Shown: in pieces, positions 54,101 to 63,213 of the stretch
How the letters are laid out: every line of letters starts with the position of its first letter
How positions within the stretch are numbered: position 1 is the first letter of the stretch
NCBI GenBank assembly: GCA_035048495.1
Contig: CM068548.1
Coordinates: 4,784,714-4,848,713, forward strand
DNA length: 64,000 nt
Direction: 5' to 3'
Source of the DNA: Euptelea pleiosperma
Lineage: Eukaryota > Streptophyta > Magnoliopsida > Ranunculales > Eupteleaceae
The notes under the pieces: generated by a model
Databases searched by the model: none
The model's input: the letters and a program-made list of their open reading frames with translations, nothing else
What the model was told of the DNA's origin: nothing
Position numbers and translations under genes: made by a program

Positions 54101-56675
54101 TCCATCTACGACCGCGCTGGTTATAAAGTATTTTCGAGTCATTTTTTCTAGTCCCCATAGCCCGACCCTTTAAACAATGATTTTAGTCTTCCGTACTTTG
54201 TTACACCATGCATATGATGACCCCCCTCCCTCTTCCCATCGGATAAAACTTTGATGACCGGGCCCTGTCATCAAAGGAGATGACAGGGCAGGAGATCTTG
54301 GCACGTGTATTTTGTAGGACGGACCACCTTGGCCTCTCCGCACACGTACCCAGGTGAGTACTTGAGTGCTTTTTCCCAAAACACTCACCTGTGTACGTGC
54401 GCGGTGAGGGCAAGGCAGGAGATCTCGGCACGTGTATTTTGTAGGACGGACCACCTTGGCCTCTCCGCACACGTACCCAGGTGAATACTTGAGTGCTTTT
54501 TCCCAAAACACTCACCTGTGTACGTGCACAGTGAGGGCAAGGTTGTCCATCCTTACAAAATACATGTGCCGAGATCTGCTGCCCTGTCATCGAAGTTTTA
54601 CTCTCATCCATAGACGGGATTATAAAATATCGAAGAGCACTAACAATTATTGGCCTATGAAAATGTGGTTAATGGTCGGAAAAAAGGTGAACATGTCCAG
54701 CTGTTAAAAAGTTCGATTGGAATGATTTTTTATGGCTATGATCCTTTCTATGGCTATTCCAGTCATGGTTAAAAGTCTTGGTCTTGGCCATCGGATCGCT
54801 CAGCTGTTGAGACCGAGTTGACTCGGGAGAGTCAATTTGATCTCGGCACCGACTCAGCTGATATAATACAAAAAAGAGCAGTATGGGTTGTCTCACATGA
54901 GTCAGTCCAAGACAGCACGTCTTTGTCCATGCCGAAACCGAGTTGACTCGCCTGAGTCAATTCAGTCTCGGGCTAATTGATGAGATGACCCAATCCATCC
55001 ACATTAACAGTGACAAACACCCATACAAAAATGGAGGATTGCTCTTCTGCCTATGGAGTTTGTCTTAACAAGAAAAATAAAATTGTACAGTCTTGTATGT
55101 AGGTTTGTATGCCCTATATATCCGCGAAACCACCTGGGGCGGTGGAGCAACTTGGGTGTGCTCCCCAAGGTCGCGAGTCTCCAAGAGGGGTTTTTTACAC
55201 GATATGCCAGTTTTGGTGGCGGCCTTGGCGGGGCCTATCCGTAGGGATTAGTCCTCCTTCCAAATGGGGTGGGGACACCCTATCGCTTTTACTCTTATTT
55301 CTAGAATTACTGAATTTTTAAATTGGATTGATATCCTTACCTGCCAATTCCAAAGGCCAGTATGAGCCCAGTAGTGTGGAATCGTCACATCTCCGATTTG
55401 AAGATTCGGGTTCGCATTTCCTGCAATTCCAAAGTGCAGAACTCCTTTCACCCTAAATAGACTTAATAGCAATTCTGTTGCAAGACCTGCATTGAGCTAG
55501 ACCCAACAAAAAAAAAAACCAGGGAATTTTTATTATTTTAATATAATTCATAATTATGGAAGAAAGAAGGTAAAAAATAACAAGCACTAGTTTTTTTTTT
55601 TTTATCTAAATTTCCTCTCCACATACCATGCTCAATCCTGTCATGACGATAATAACTTTTTCATTTTCCAACATTCCGACTCGAAATCTTCTTCCTGTGG
55701 AGTTGAATACAATATGTGAGAATTTTCTTAACCGTATTATATAGATAAGAACGAATTCTATTCGTGGTAAGGTTTTAAATTTTGAATTCGCCGAAAAAAG
55801 TCCAAAATTTCAGACCGAAACGATATGAAAAAAAAATTACAGAAATTTCAATTTTTCGTTCTAAAATTTCGTATTTTTTTTTTCAAAATTTTGTTGAAAT
55901 TTATTAACTTTTTCAAAAGAATTCAGATTTTCATGAATTTCATTCTAAATTTTAGAGATTTTGAAATCCCGCCCGAATCTCGCTGATTGTGCAGTACTCA
56001 ATCCAATCTTAATTATTTTTTTGAATTTCTAATCTAAAAAATCCAGGACTTTTTTAAATCTCCTTTTTTTTCAAAACTTTTCGTGAAATTTTTGTGGAAA
56101 TTTTAAAATTTTTTTTGTTTATAATCTCCATTTTAACAAAATTTCGGTTTTGGGCCTCATCGAAATAGTATACGAAATTAAAATTCAAAACCTTGATTGT
56201 AACTGGTAAGTAATTTTATGTTTATAGTTCATGGGAAAAAATCATAAATAATAATATTGATAATTTATCCAAAATCTATTATTCTTATAAAATTAGCCAC
56301 TTTACAAAAATCCAAAAAGGAAAAAGATATTTTCATTAAATAATTTAAATCAGGACTAATATTAAAAAGAAAAAGAGATATCAACAAAAACCCATTAATA
56401 ATACTAGGGATGAATTCAGATTTTGGGTGATGGGTTGCATTTTTTTTACCTGAAAAGTCCAAGTAAGGAAGCTTTTCATCAGCAACAAAGCTTGGAGACT
56501 GAAGAAGAGGAGTCATCTCAAAGGCGTTTGGCACCACAAGACCTAGGTAAGGACCCTCCTTATTGATTCTACCAATCTTTCTCATAGTCTTCCTAGAAAC
56601 CGCACCATCAGCTCTATTGCTTGTACCCACCAAAACAAGAAAACCCATTAACAATAGCTTCAAATGGGGAGCCAT
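51178..56675 (-). CDS. Bark-storage-protein-like phosphorylase-superfamily protein
   Basis: Member of the PNP/UDP phosphorylase fold, the superfamily of MTA/SAH nucleosidases. Plant relatives include poplar bark and vegetative storage proteins. Five exons: 56675-56450, 55694-55627, 55496-55341, 52820-52569 and 51516-51178. Total 1041 bp or 346 aa, all GT..AG. The N-terminus (MAPHLKLLLMGFLVLVGTS..ADG) is a signal peptide cleaved near residue 23, so secretion or vacuolar delivery is expected. VIIVMTGLSMLNAG, HFGIAGNANP and GDVTIPHYWAHTGLWNWQ form the phosphate/ribose region. ITPIDMESAAVALVC and ALSDLAGGGSS supply the substrate Glu and catalytic Asp positions. ATG 56675 was chosen since the in-frame codon upstream is TTG. 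Enzyme activity is uncertain; many relatives serve as nitrogen stores. Intron 3 (2.5 kb) and intron 4 (1.05 kb) are full of MITEs. Confidence 0.94.
51619..52163. repeat. Tandem duplication in bark-storage intron 4
   Basis: Two units (about 51619-51911 and 51912-52163). Each has AAAAAGTTTTATAGAAAAAA, GGATTTGTA, a GC-richer block, then GTATTGAC.CAGAAAAAGTTT and ATATGCAAAAATCATTTCTA. The first GC block starts GGGTCGGGCTCCCGTGACC and the second ends GGTCACGGGAG, so one GGGTCGGGCTC-type element seems split between the units. Confidence 0.7.
52951..53797. mobile_element. hAT-type composite element 2
   Basis: 847 bp with CAGCGGCGGAGCCAG / CGGCTCCGTCGTTG ends and decayed 8-bp flanks (CCTATGGT and CACGTGGT). 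It holds the same two modules as 35244-36097 in reversed order: a TTATAACGG block (52995-53372) then a CCACGTGGC core (53380-53670). It lies in intron 3 of the bark-storage gene. Confidence 0.8.
53380..53670. repeat. CCACGTGGC-core hairpin inside hAT element 2
   Basis: Left arm CTACAATATGAGCCACGTGG..ATATGGATGTTTGG, right arm CCAAACATCCATACGGTCAG, with ATGGGTTGATTTTTAACCG between. Confidence 0.78.
53803..54156. repeat. 177-bp unit repeated twice in tandem
   Basis: Units 53803-53979 and 53980-54156 start GGTTCTCAATTTAATGCC and end TTCTAGTCCCC. They differ at only a few bases, so the duplication is recent compared with its surroundings. Confidence 0.85.
54241..54603. mobile_element. GAGTAAAACTT-type MITE with internal 127-bp duplication
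   Basis: Ends GGATAAAACTTTGATGAC / CGAAGTTTTACTC relate it to 29452 and 29945. Inside, GGCAGGAGATCT.GGCACGTG recurs at 54287 and 54414 (127-bp period). A complementary arm GTGCCGAGATCTGCTGCCC lies at about 54567. No clean duplication was found. Confidence 0.7.
55120..55305 (+). mobile_element. SINE-like element
   Basis: Contains tRNA-promoter-like boxes (GGTGGAGCAACTTGG and GGTCGCGAGTC), then GGGATTAGTC and a T-rich end. Wording overlaps with the insert at 59801-59909, read in reverse. It lies just beyond exon 3 of the bark-storage gene. Boundaries approximate. Confidence 0.5.
55695..56449. other. Bark-storage intron 1
   Basis: Very A/T-rich with recurrent AAATTT/TTTCG words. No element ends were recognised. 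Confidence 0.5.
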
Positions 56676-56740
56676 CTCTGAACCCAAGTTCCTCTGAAAG
56701 ACTGATACCCTTTAATGGCGGAGAGAGAGAGAGAGAAAGA

Positions 56741-56748
56741 TTTTTATA
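56741..56748 (-). promoter_or_regulatory. Likely TATA box of the bark-storage gene
   Basis: The minus strand reads TATAAAAA about 66 bp before the ATG. A CT-rich stretch (complement of 56720-56739) follows, likely in the leader. Confidence 0.5.
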
Positions 56749-56939
56749 GAGAGAAGTGGAAACCCATTAAAGAGATCCAGGAAACATGATCATATTATTT
56801 TGGAAGCCTTGGGCAAAGTCAACTATTAGAATCGCAGACATTTAGCTTGTGAAAAGTCAAGTCGTGAATACCGATGAAAGTTTCCTTTAAAAATCTGAAG
56901 GCGATTACCATCCACGGCACGTCTTTTTATAGTAAAACT

Positions 56940-57085
56940 ATCTTGTGACGGTGCCGGTCACAACCCACAATACGAGCCACTTGGCACATGTTTAGAGGGC
57001 ACTGGCCGTATGGATTTTTGGCCAGTTCTTTGGTGAGCCTGCAAACCAAAAATGGGCCCGATTAGTGATTTCTAACCAAAAATGG
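56940..57085. repeat. Half copy of a GAGTAAAACTT/core MITE
   Basis: The left arm only: TAGTAAAACTATCTTGTGAC, CACAATACGAGCCACTTGGC, GCACTGGCCGTATGGATTTT. Truncated at ATTAGTGATTTCTAA. Confidence 0.65.
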
Positions 57086-57164
57086 CCAGTTCTTGTCAAA
57101 GAAATTTTACTACGTCTATCTGATCGAACAAAGGTACGTAGTTTGGTTTTATAGATTAAATATA

Positions 57165-57400
57165 AGTTCAGGTTCCGAGGATCCCCTTTTTCTGACCCCT
57201 CTCGTGTTCGCGCGCTCGGTCATGTATTTCATGAATCCAACGGTTGTCGTTAGCACCGAAAAGAGTGAAAAAGTGATGCCAGCTCAGGCTGACAGCCACC
57301 GTTGGATTCTTGGAATCGAAGAATCCAACAACCTAGCACACGAAGAGGGGAGTGGTCAGAAAAAAGAGGGGTCCCCTATGCGTAGTGGACACGGTGCATC
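57165..57400. repeat. Foldback repeat, TGACCCCTCT.GTGTTCG arms
   Basis: Inverted words GACCCCTCTCGTGTTCG and CGAAGAGGGGAGTGGTC flank an inner pair GAATCCAACGGTTG / CACCGTTGGATTC. Related to 57886-58095. Confidence 0.6.
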
Positions 57401-57415
57401 ATTTATAAGTATAGA

Positions 57416-57760
57416 AAGGGCTGTTATAACGGTATAACGGACTGGGGGCACTACCATTTTTCCGTTATAACGAATTGTAACGTCAGGCAAAAATGGAAAG
57501 TAACGAAAATAAATGGCATTGAAATTCAAACTTTTAAAATAAAAAAATAACAAAAAAATAATGGCCATTTTTTTTCACAATTTTTCCAGAAAATAAGGGT
57601 CGTTACTTTTGTTATAACAGAAAATAATGGCTGTTATAACGAAAATAATGGCCGTTATTTTTTGAACGATTTAATGGTACATAATGTAACGGGAGAGGTC
57701 CGAATGCACTATAATGGCCATAATTTTCGTTATAACGGCCATCTTTTAAACCATGATCTA
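57416..57760. repeat. GTTATAACGG palindromic repeat, copy 4
   Basis: Ends GCTGTTATAACGGTATAACG and CGTTATAACGGCCATCTTTT, with AATGGCCGTTATTTTTT inside. Same block as in the hAT composites but free of hAT ends here. Confidence 0.65.
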
Positions 57761-57885
57761 TACCATTAAGCCGGAACACACCAAGAGGAAACGACCAACT
57801 ATGCATTAATTTTCTTAGTGGTAATCCAACAAAGGAACCCTCGTGTCAATATGTCATTGGACAAATTGTATAAGTAGTTTTATTG

Positions 57886-58095
57886 ACAGGGTCGGTTCAG
57901 AGGACACCTTTTTTTATGACCCCTCTTGATGTTCGTGTGCTCGGCCGTGAATTTCAAGAATCCAACGGTGGTTGTCAGCGCCAATCTGGCACGACTTTTT
58001 TCACTTTTTAAGCCAACGTTGGATTCATGAAATCCACGGCCGAGCACACAAAAACCAAGAGGGGTCAGAAAAAGGGTGTCCTCGGAGCCTGACAC
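57886..58095. mobile_element. Foldback MITE, GGGTCGGTTCAGAGGACACC end
   Basis: Arms of about 85 bp (CTTGATGTTCGTGTGCTCGG, CCGTGAATTTCAAGAATCC and complements). The left end begins GGGTCGG like the 28328 and 30406 elements. Target duplication uncertain. Confidence 0.65.
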
Positions 58096-58686
58096 TTACT
58101 GAAATTGCCACTGTGGTCTGCGATAAAAGTTTGCTGTTACCGTTGAAACAGCCAGTTTGAAGTTCCCCCATAAAATAAAAAAATAATCTACGTGGCACAC
58201 TTTGGGCCCACAAACCCACCCTTAGTGTTCCTACATCAAAAATCAGCCTAATTGGTATTTTTAGCCATCATTTGAAGCGTTTTTTGGGGGATGATTTGTT
58301 GCCTTGGTTTCGAGAATATTTTGGGGGGTACTCAATTGCAATAATTAAAAGGAAAAATGCTACCTGCGGATAAGAGGATAAAATTATATCCAGTTGAGTC
58401 CCTTGACCATTGGATTTAAGAGATCCACAGTCCATGAGGCAACAACTGCAGAGAGTAAAATAGTTGTTGCCTTGTGGATCTCTCCAATTAAACAGTCAGG
58501 CCTCAACCGTACGTATTTTTGTCCAGTTATCACAACTCTAATTAAAATTCCCAAATCAAGTTTGATTTTCGGCGTGTGAAGCCACAAGCGGTGGGCCAAC
58601 ACATGCATGGGTACAGTTGGACCACGGGCAACTACAGACTTTGTTTTCTCCAAAGGATGGCGGAAAATTTTGTCTAGGGAAGATAA

Positions 58687-58875
58687 GGAGAAAATTTTTG
58701 AAGCGGTGGGATTTTTTAAGCAGCGATCATGTGCCCAATGATCGTGCACCACATATACCCATGGTTCAAACTTTTGGTTTAAAATCATTTTAAAAAGTAA
58801 CAATTGGTATATGTGGCACGCAATCATTGGCACATGATCGCCTCTTCAAAAACTCTGAGGCTACAAAAACTTTCC
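58687..58875. mobile_element. Mutator-like MITE, GGAGAAAATTTTTGAAGC ends
   Basis: 189 bp with inverted ends and a perfect 9-bp duplication GGAAGATAA (58678-58686 and 58876-58884). The second tandem unit (near 59950) has the uninterrupted site GGAGATAAGG. A relative lies at 36630-36872. Confidence 0.85.
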
Positions 58876-59277
58876 GGAAGATAAGGCATGGTTACAGTGA
58901 TCAAAAGTCCATATCACATGGTTTGGTACTGCCCATTTTTGGTCAATAAAGAAGTGATCCATCTCAATCTCTATTGCCTCGACACTTTGACAAGCACCCA
59001 TGAGGCCATGATAAGACTGATCTTTTTAAAAAGGAAAAACACGTTTTGCTATGAATACATGTCAAAGTGTAGAGGCTTACGTGATTGAGTGGGTCAAACT
59101 GATGTGGATTGTGGACCCTACCTCAACATTGACCTCGACCTTTGCTGTCGCAACAAAATTTTTCTCAGACGGCCTCATAAGTGTTTATACAGAAAACTTG
59201 TGTGTTGCGTGTTGCGACTGCAAGGGTGATGTTGCAGTAATCAAGGCCACATGTTAACGTTCTCCCGCATCACTTTT

Positions 59278-59661
59278 TAGTAAAAATTCTGTCACAAGAT
59301 GTCACAACCCACAATACGAGCCACATGGCACACTATTAGAGGGTGCTGACCATATGGATGTTTGGCCAGTCCCTCGGTGGACATGCAAACCAAAATTCAG
59401 CCTGATTAGTGATTTTTAAGCGTTGGATTGAAGTTATTTTCATGGGTTGATTTTAACAGTGGGAATTTGAGCAATATTGAACGTTATTTGGGTGCAAAAA
59501 TCCAAAGGATTCACTAATCAGGCTAATTTTTAGCTTGAAGGTCCACCAAGGGACATGCTAAACATCCATACAGTCAGCACCCTCTAATATTGTGCCATGT
59601 GGCTTGTATTGTGGATTGTGACCGGCTTTGGTCAAAACATCTTATGACAGAAGATTTACTC
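59278..59661. mobile_element. Mutator-like MITE, (G)AGTAAAA ends with CCACGTGGC core
   Basis: 384 bp with a perfect 9-bp duplication ATCACTTTT (59269-59277 and 59662-59670). The first base is T instead of the expected G. Arms hold TGTCACAAGATGTCACAACC, then the core (GAGCCACATGGCAC, GCTGACCATATGGATGTTTG). Confidence 0.9.
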
Positions 59662-59800
59662 ATCACTTTTGCAATATCTCCTTTGTAATAATTATAATTC
59701 TCCAATCAAGTTTAATTTTTGGCATGTGAAGTCACCAATGGGTGGGCCAACACATGCACGGCTACAGAGTGGACCATTTGGGAAGGAAGAACTTCAAACT

Positions 59801-59909
59801 CTTTTTTTTTTGATGACCCAGGTATCTCTCAACACACATTGGTGATGGGACTAGTCCTAAGTTGTGTACGGCTTACGCAAGGGGGCGAAGTCTCGAACTC
59901 ACGACCTTG
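59801..59909 (-). mobile_element. 5'-truncated SINE-like insert
   Basis: 109 bp flanked by a perfect 17-bp duplication AGGAAGAACTTCAAACT (59784-59800 and 59910-59926). On the minus strand it has a B-box-like GTGAGTTCGAGAC, then GGACTAGTCC, ending TCATCA plus poly(A). Confidence 0.82.
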
Positions 59910-60789
59910 AGGAAGAACTTCAAACTTTTAACATACTAGGCAACTACAAAGGCGGAGATAAGGTATGGTTGCAATGATCAAAAGTCAAGATCACATGGTG
60001 AGTTGGGTTTCACACTGCCCATTTTTAGTCAATAAAGAAGTGATCCATCTCAATCACTAAAGCCTCCACACTTGACAAGTAACCATGACAAAACTGATTT
60101 CGAAAAAAGTTTAAGTTTCAAAAATAAAAAACATGCAATTTGTTATGGGTTTATGTTAAGTGTTGAGGCTTAAGTGATTGAGACGGGTCACTATTTTAGT
60201 GACCAAAAATGAACTCCGTTCCACGTGTTTTAAAAAGGAGACATTTCAAACTGATATGATCCTTACCCCAACATGTGGTTTTGATTATTGTGACCTCAAC
60301 TTTGCTGTCGCGGACAACAAAGTATTGGTTTGTGGTTAAATAATCAAAAACCACATGTTGAGGTTGGCCCACATCACATTTGCAATATCTCCTTTTAATA
60401 CATGTGGCCCCACTTCAACATGTGGCCTTAATTATAGCGTTCACACTTTTCGCAATTGCTATATGTTGGAGAAACATTTTTGGGGACAAGCAAATATTGC
60501 TTTGATAGGCGCAATAGAAGTTGTATATAAGACCAAAAGGAAACGATTACACTAGGGTTCTGCTCATAGTTTGCTTTTACACACTTTATATATCCAAGAT
60601 GAAATGGGTGATATCCATATCTTTTGCACCGAGACTGTTAATTAAAAAGGGACGGGATATTGGCACCCATGCACGATTTAGGTCAGTAAATCCACTCACT
60701 CAGTAAACCCACCTAAAATTGACCCTTAACTCTTCACACCCGCACCCACAAAAAAAAACACAGAAGAAGAAGAAGAAGAAGCTGCTGCT

Positions 60790-60790
<1 letters not shown>

Positions 60791-60862
<72 letters not shown>
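60791..60862. repeat. (CT)n microsatellite
   Basis: About 36 uninterrupted CT units, preceded by (GAA)n and GCTGCTGCTGCT. A complementary (GA)n tract is at 61167-61209. Poly-Ser/Leu/Arg frames here are artefacts. Confidence 0.95.
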
Positions 60863-60864
<2 letters not shown>

Positions 60865-61171
60865 CTCTCTTGCTCTCTTTCTCTCCCTCTCCTTCTCGGT
60901 TCGGGGCAGCCCACCTCAGCGTCCCAGAATCAAGAGGGAAAGGAAAAGGGAAAGGGAGAGAGAGCAAGAGAGAAAGAGAGGGAGAGAGAGGGAGAGAGAG
61001 AAGAAGCGTCAAACAGCCGAGTTGGTCAGGCTGTGGGGGGATTGTACTCACAAGCCTGGGATCGAGTCTTTGGGGGTAATTCCCAAAGACATGGGTTCGG
61101 TCTCGTTACCTTAGGGTGTGTTAGGGTGAAATAATAAATGTTTACCTACCAAAAACAAAAGAGGGGGAGAG

Positions 61172-61212
<41 letters not shown>

Positions 61213-61255
61213 CATGCGGTGGTGATGACCTCATCCTCTTTTTCTTCTGATTTGA

Positions 61256-61330
61256 GCTCAGTTAGTAGCTCAGTAGCTCATTAACTCATTAGCTCATTAG
61301 CTCAGTAGCTCAGTAGCTCAGTAGCTCATA
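61256..61330. repeat. AGCTCAGT short tandem array
   Basis: Eight or so units of AGCTCAGT / AGCTCATT in direct order. Confidence 0.85.
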
Positions 61331-62210
61331 TGGAACGTTACCCCCCTACCCCCTCGGGGGGATATAAAAGGATATTAGTCCCTTACTCTATGCCTTCCCT
61401 TTGGTCAGCCATAGCGGGACGTAGTCGATAGTGCATCTTTAAAAAGACCTACAAGGTCGCAAAAAGGCTCTTTATCGCTACTTTTATACTTTTGATGGGT
61501 GGTACCTTAAAGTGACCTTTTAACTGCCATTCTGTGTACATAAAAATACCCTTAACGCACGCACCATTCATAGACTGAGATGGACAGCCTGATTCCGACC
61601 CCCCGAGTCCAAGTCGAGGGGTCGGGAAAGTGCCATCCGTCCTTTCCCCAGACAAGACAGCAACAGCAACCTCCTGGAGAGATAGCTCGTTCTGTCCTTG
61701 CTCTCATTAGATAAGCTTGCTTTTATATGCTCGTGCATAATAGAATATTTCAAGCTATCTTAGCTATAAAGATAGCTCGAAATTGATACACTTATGGTTC
61801 TAAGAAGTATAATTTTTGAATATCTTCTACTTTTATCTTAAATAATGATATAAATCCCTTAGTGATGTTTTAAATTTATCACTGGTCTCCGAAAAACCTC
61901 TGCTTAGATTATTTAAAACCTCAGCTTAGATTATGTTTTCAGGTTCTTGCCAAGCCGTCCCTTTTCCAGTAACCATTCTGAGTGGGGATTGAAGATCCAG
62001 TGATATAGAGATGAGACAATAAAATAAAAATGAAAACACTTTAAGAACAAGAAGGCGGTCATTGGCACTAGACAGTCGTTGGCATGTCCCCCTTTCGCAG
62101 GGCAACTTACGATATGTCTAGTGTCGCTCTCTCAGATACCTATGCGGTAACGATTCGGTTATGAAGAGCAAGCTGGTTATACGGCGACGCGGCTCCATAC
62201 CTGGTACAAA
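61330..62210. other. Possible organellar (mitochondrial-like) DNA insert
   Basis: Base composition is more even than the neighbours, with frequent CpG and no TE words. CGACCCCCCGAGTCCAAG and GGGCAACTTACGATATGTC look organellar in style. This is a stylistic judgement only. No gene could be named, and the short frames do not match known organelle proteins I recognise. Confidence 0.35.
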
Positions 62211-62372
62211 AATTACTGTATGGGTTTCATCTTTTTTTCTTTTTTTTCTAGTTTTTTAAGGTTTTATTTTGGGTGGGTGGTGTGAGTGAAAAATGAGGGA
62301 CATTTTTGTAATTAATTTTTTTGGGTTAAGTGGGTCTCTTGAATGAAATCGTGGTTATCAATATCCCGTCCC

Positions 62373-63213
62373 ATTGAAAATATGGAAAATTTTCAAATAA
62401 TTAATGATTTTGCTTTTTATTCTCAGAATGTTAATAACTTTTTAAACTTTCTAGATTGTTACTTTGGGTCTATTTTGAACAATATTACCCCTAGTGCCAA
62501 AACTTGCCTTTTCAATACAAAAAATTACACACAATCAAGTCATTTCAACTTTTCTATGCAACTACACTTGGGGTTTCAAATCATGCTCCCTCTCTTTTCT
62601 CGTCTTCTCACGTAAGCTTCTCCTATAAGTTTTCTTCTTCATTTTTCTTCCTGTTCAAATCCAGATTCTTCTTCTCCAACATTTTTCATTTCTTTATCTT
62701 ATCTTTTCTTTGTCTTCTATACTGGAAGAAACGTGTTCCAAGCTGCATCATTTTCTCATTTTTCATATAGTTTTGCGGAGATCGTACAAGTTTATTTTTA
62801 GATGGTAAGAAATCATAAGAGGTAGGAACTCATTGTTCTCTATTTAATGTTTTGTATTTTTTGTAATAATCTTACATATCTTTAAGTGAAATGAAAGGTA
62901 ACATGATTGGGTTTTGGTTCTACTCTTAAATGTCTAAAGACGAAGCATTTAAGTTCATCTTAAACATTGTTTGATATTGATAGTCTCTGCATGTAGTTAA
63001 TGTCGCGTGTAGATGGTATATCCAATATTGAAAGACCGTAATAATGAATTTTTCATCTAATAGGTCCTGAATCATAGGCAACTCGATCCACACACGGGTT
63101 CACACTGAATCCACACTGTGGGGCAACTAACAAAGAATGTAATGAGATAAACCAATGTGTTTTACCCTTCATAGAAGAAATAGATTCAACCATGAAGAGA
63201 TCAATACGTACTT
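62373..63213. other. Unassigned AT-rich intergenic DNA
   Basis: Frames of 88-90 codons at 62343-62770 are Phe/Ser-rich and overlapping, without start context or family resemblance. Pyrimidine-rich 62570-62760 could be a promoter or leader, but no gene is visible on either side. Confidence 0.4.

Larger units (their letters stand above)
58535..60400. repeat. Tandem segmental duplication, two-plus units
   Basis: 58540-59277 and 59670-60400 share GTGAAG.CAC, GTGGGCCAACACATGCA, GATCAAAAGTC, CTGCCCATTTTTGGTCAATA and AAGAAGTGATCCATCTCAAT. The second unit carries a SINE-like insert, the first a 189-bp MITE, and a third MITE separates them. GCAATATCTCCTTT repeats at 59671 and 60381. Confidence 0.75.
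60649..62372. mobile_element. TIR-bounded 1.7-kb element with foreign-looking cargo
   Basis: Outer ends GGGACGGGATATTG and CAATATCCCGTCCC, with 8-bp flanks ATTAAAAA / ATTGAAAA (one mismatch). Similarity between arms continues patchily for about 70 bp (ACCCA.., CACGATTT, CCACT). Contents: (CT)n and (GA)n tracts, a SINE-like stretch (about 61015-61150), AGCTCAGT repeats, and an 880-bp GC-balanced block (61330-62210). No transposase, so a non-autonomous carrier is inferred. Confidence 0.65.

Noticed and set aside
54170..54611. 113-136-codon minus-strand frames with internal protein repeats
   Set aside because: The repeats come from the 127-bp tandem duplication of a MITE lying in an intron.
56265..56687. 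Start of the bark-storage protein four codons upstream
   Set aside because: The upstream in-frame codon is TTG; the first ATG is at 56675 and is followed directly by a good signal peptide.
60719..61114. 131-codon frame with poly-Leu/Ser and Arg/Glu stretches
   Set aside because: It is the translation of (CT)n and (GA)n microsatellites inside a TIR-bounded element.
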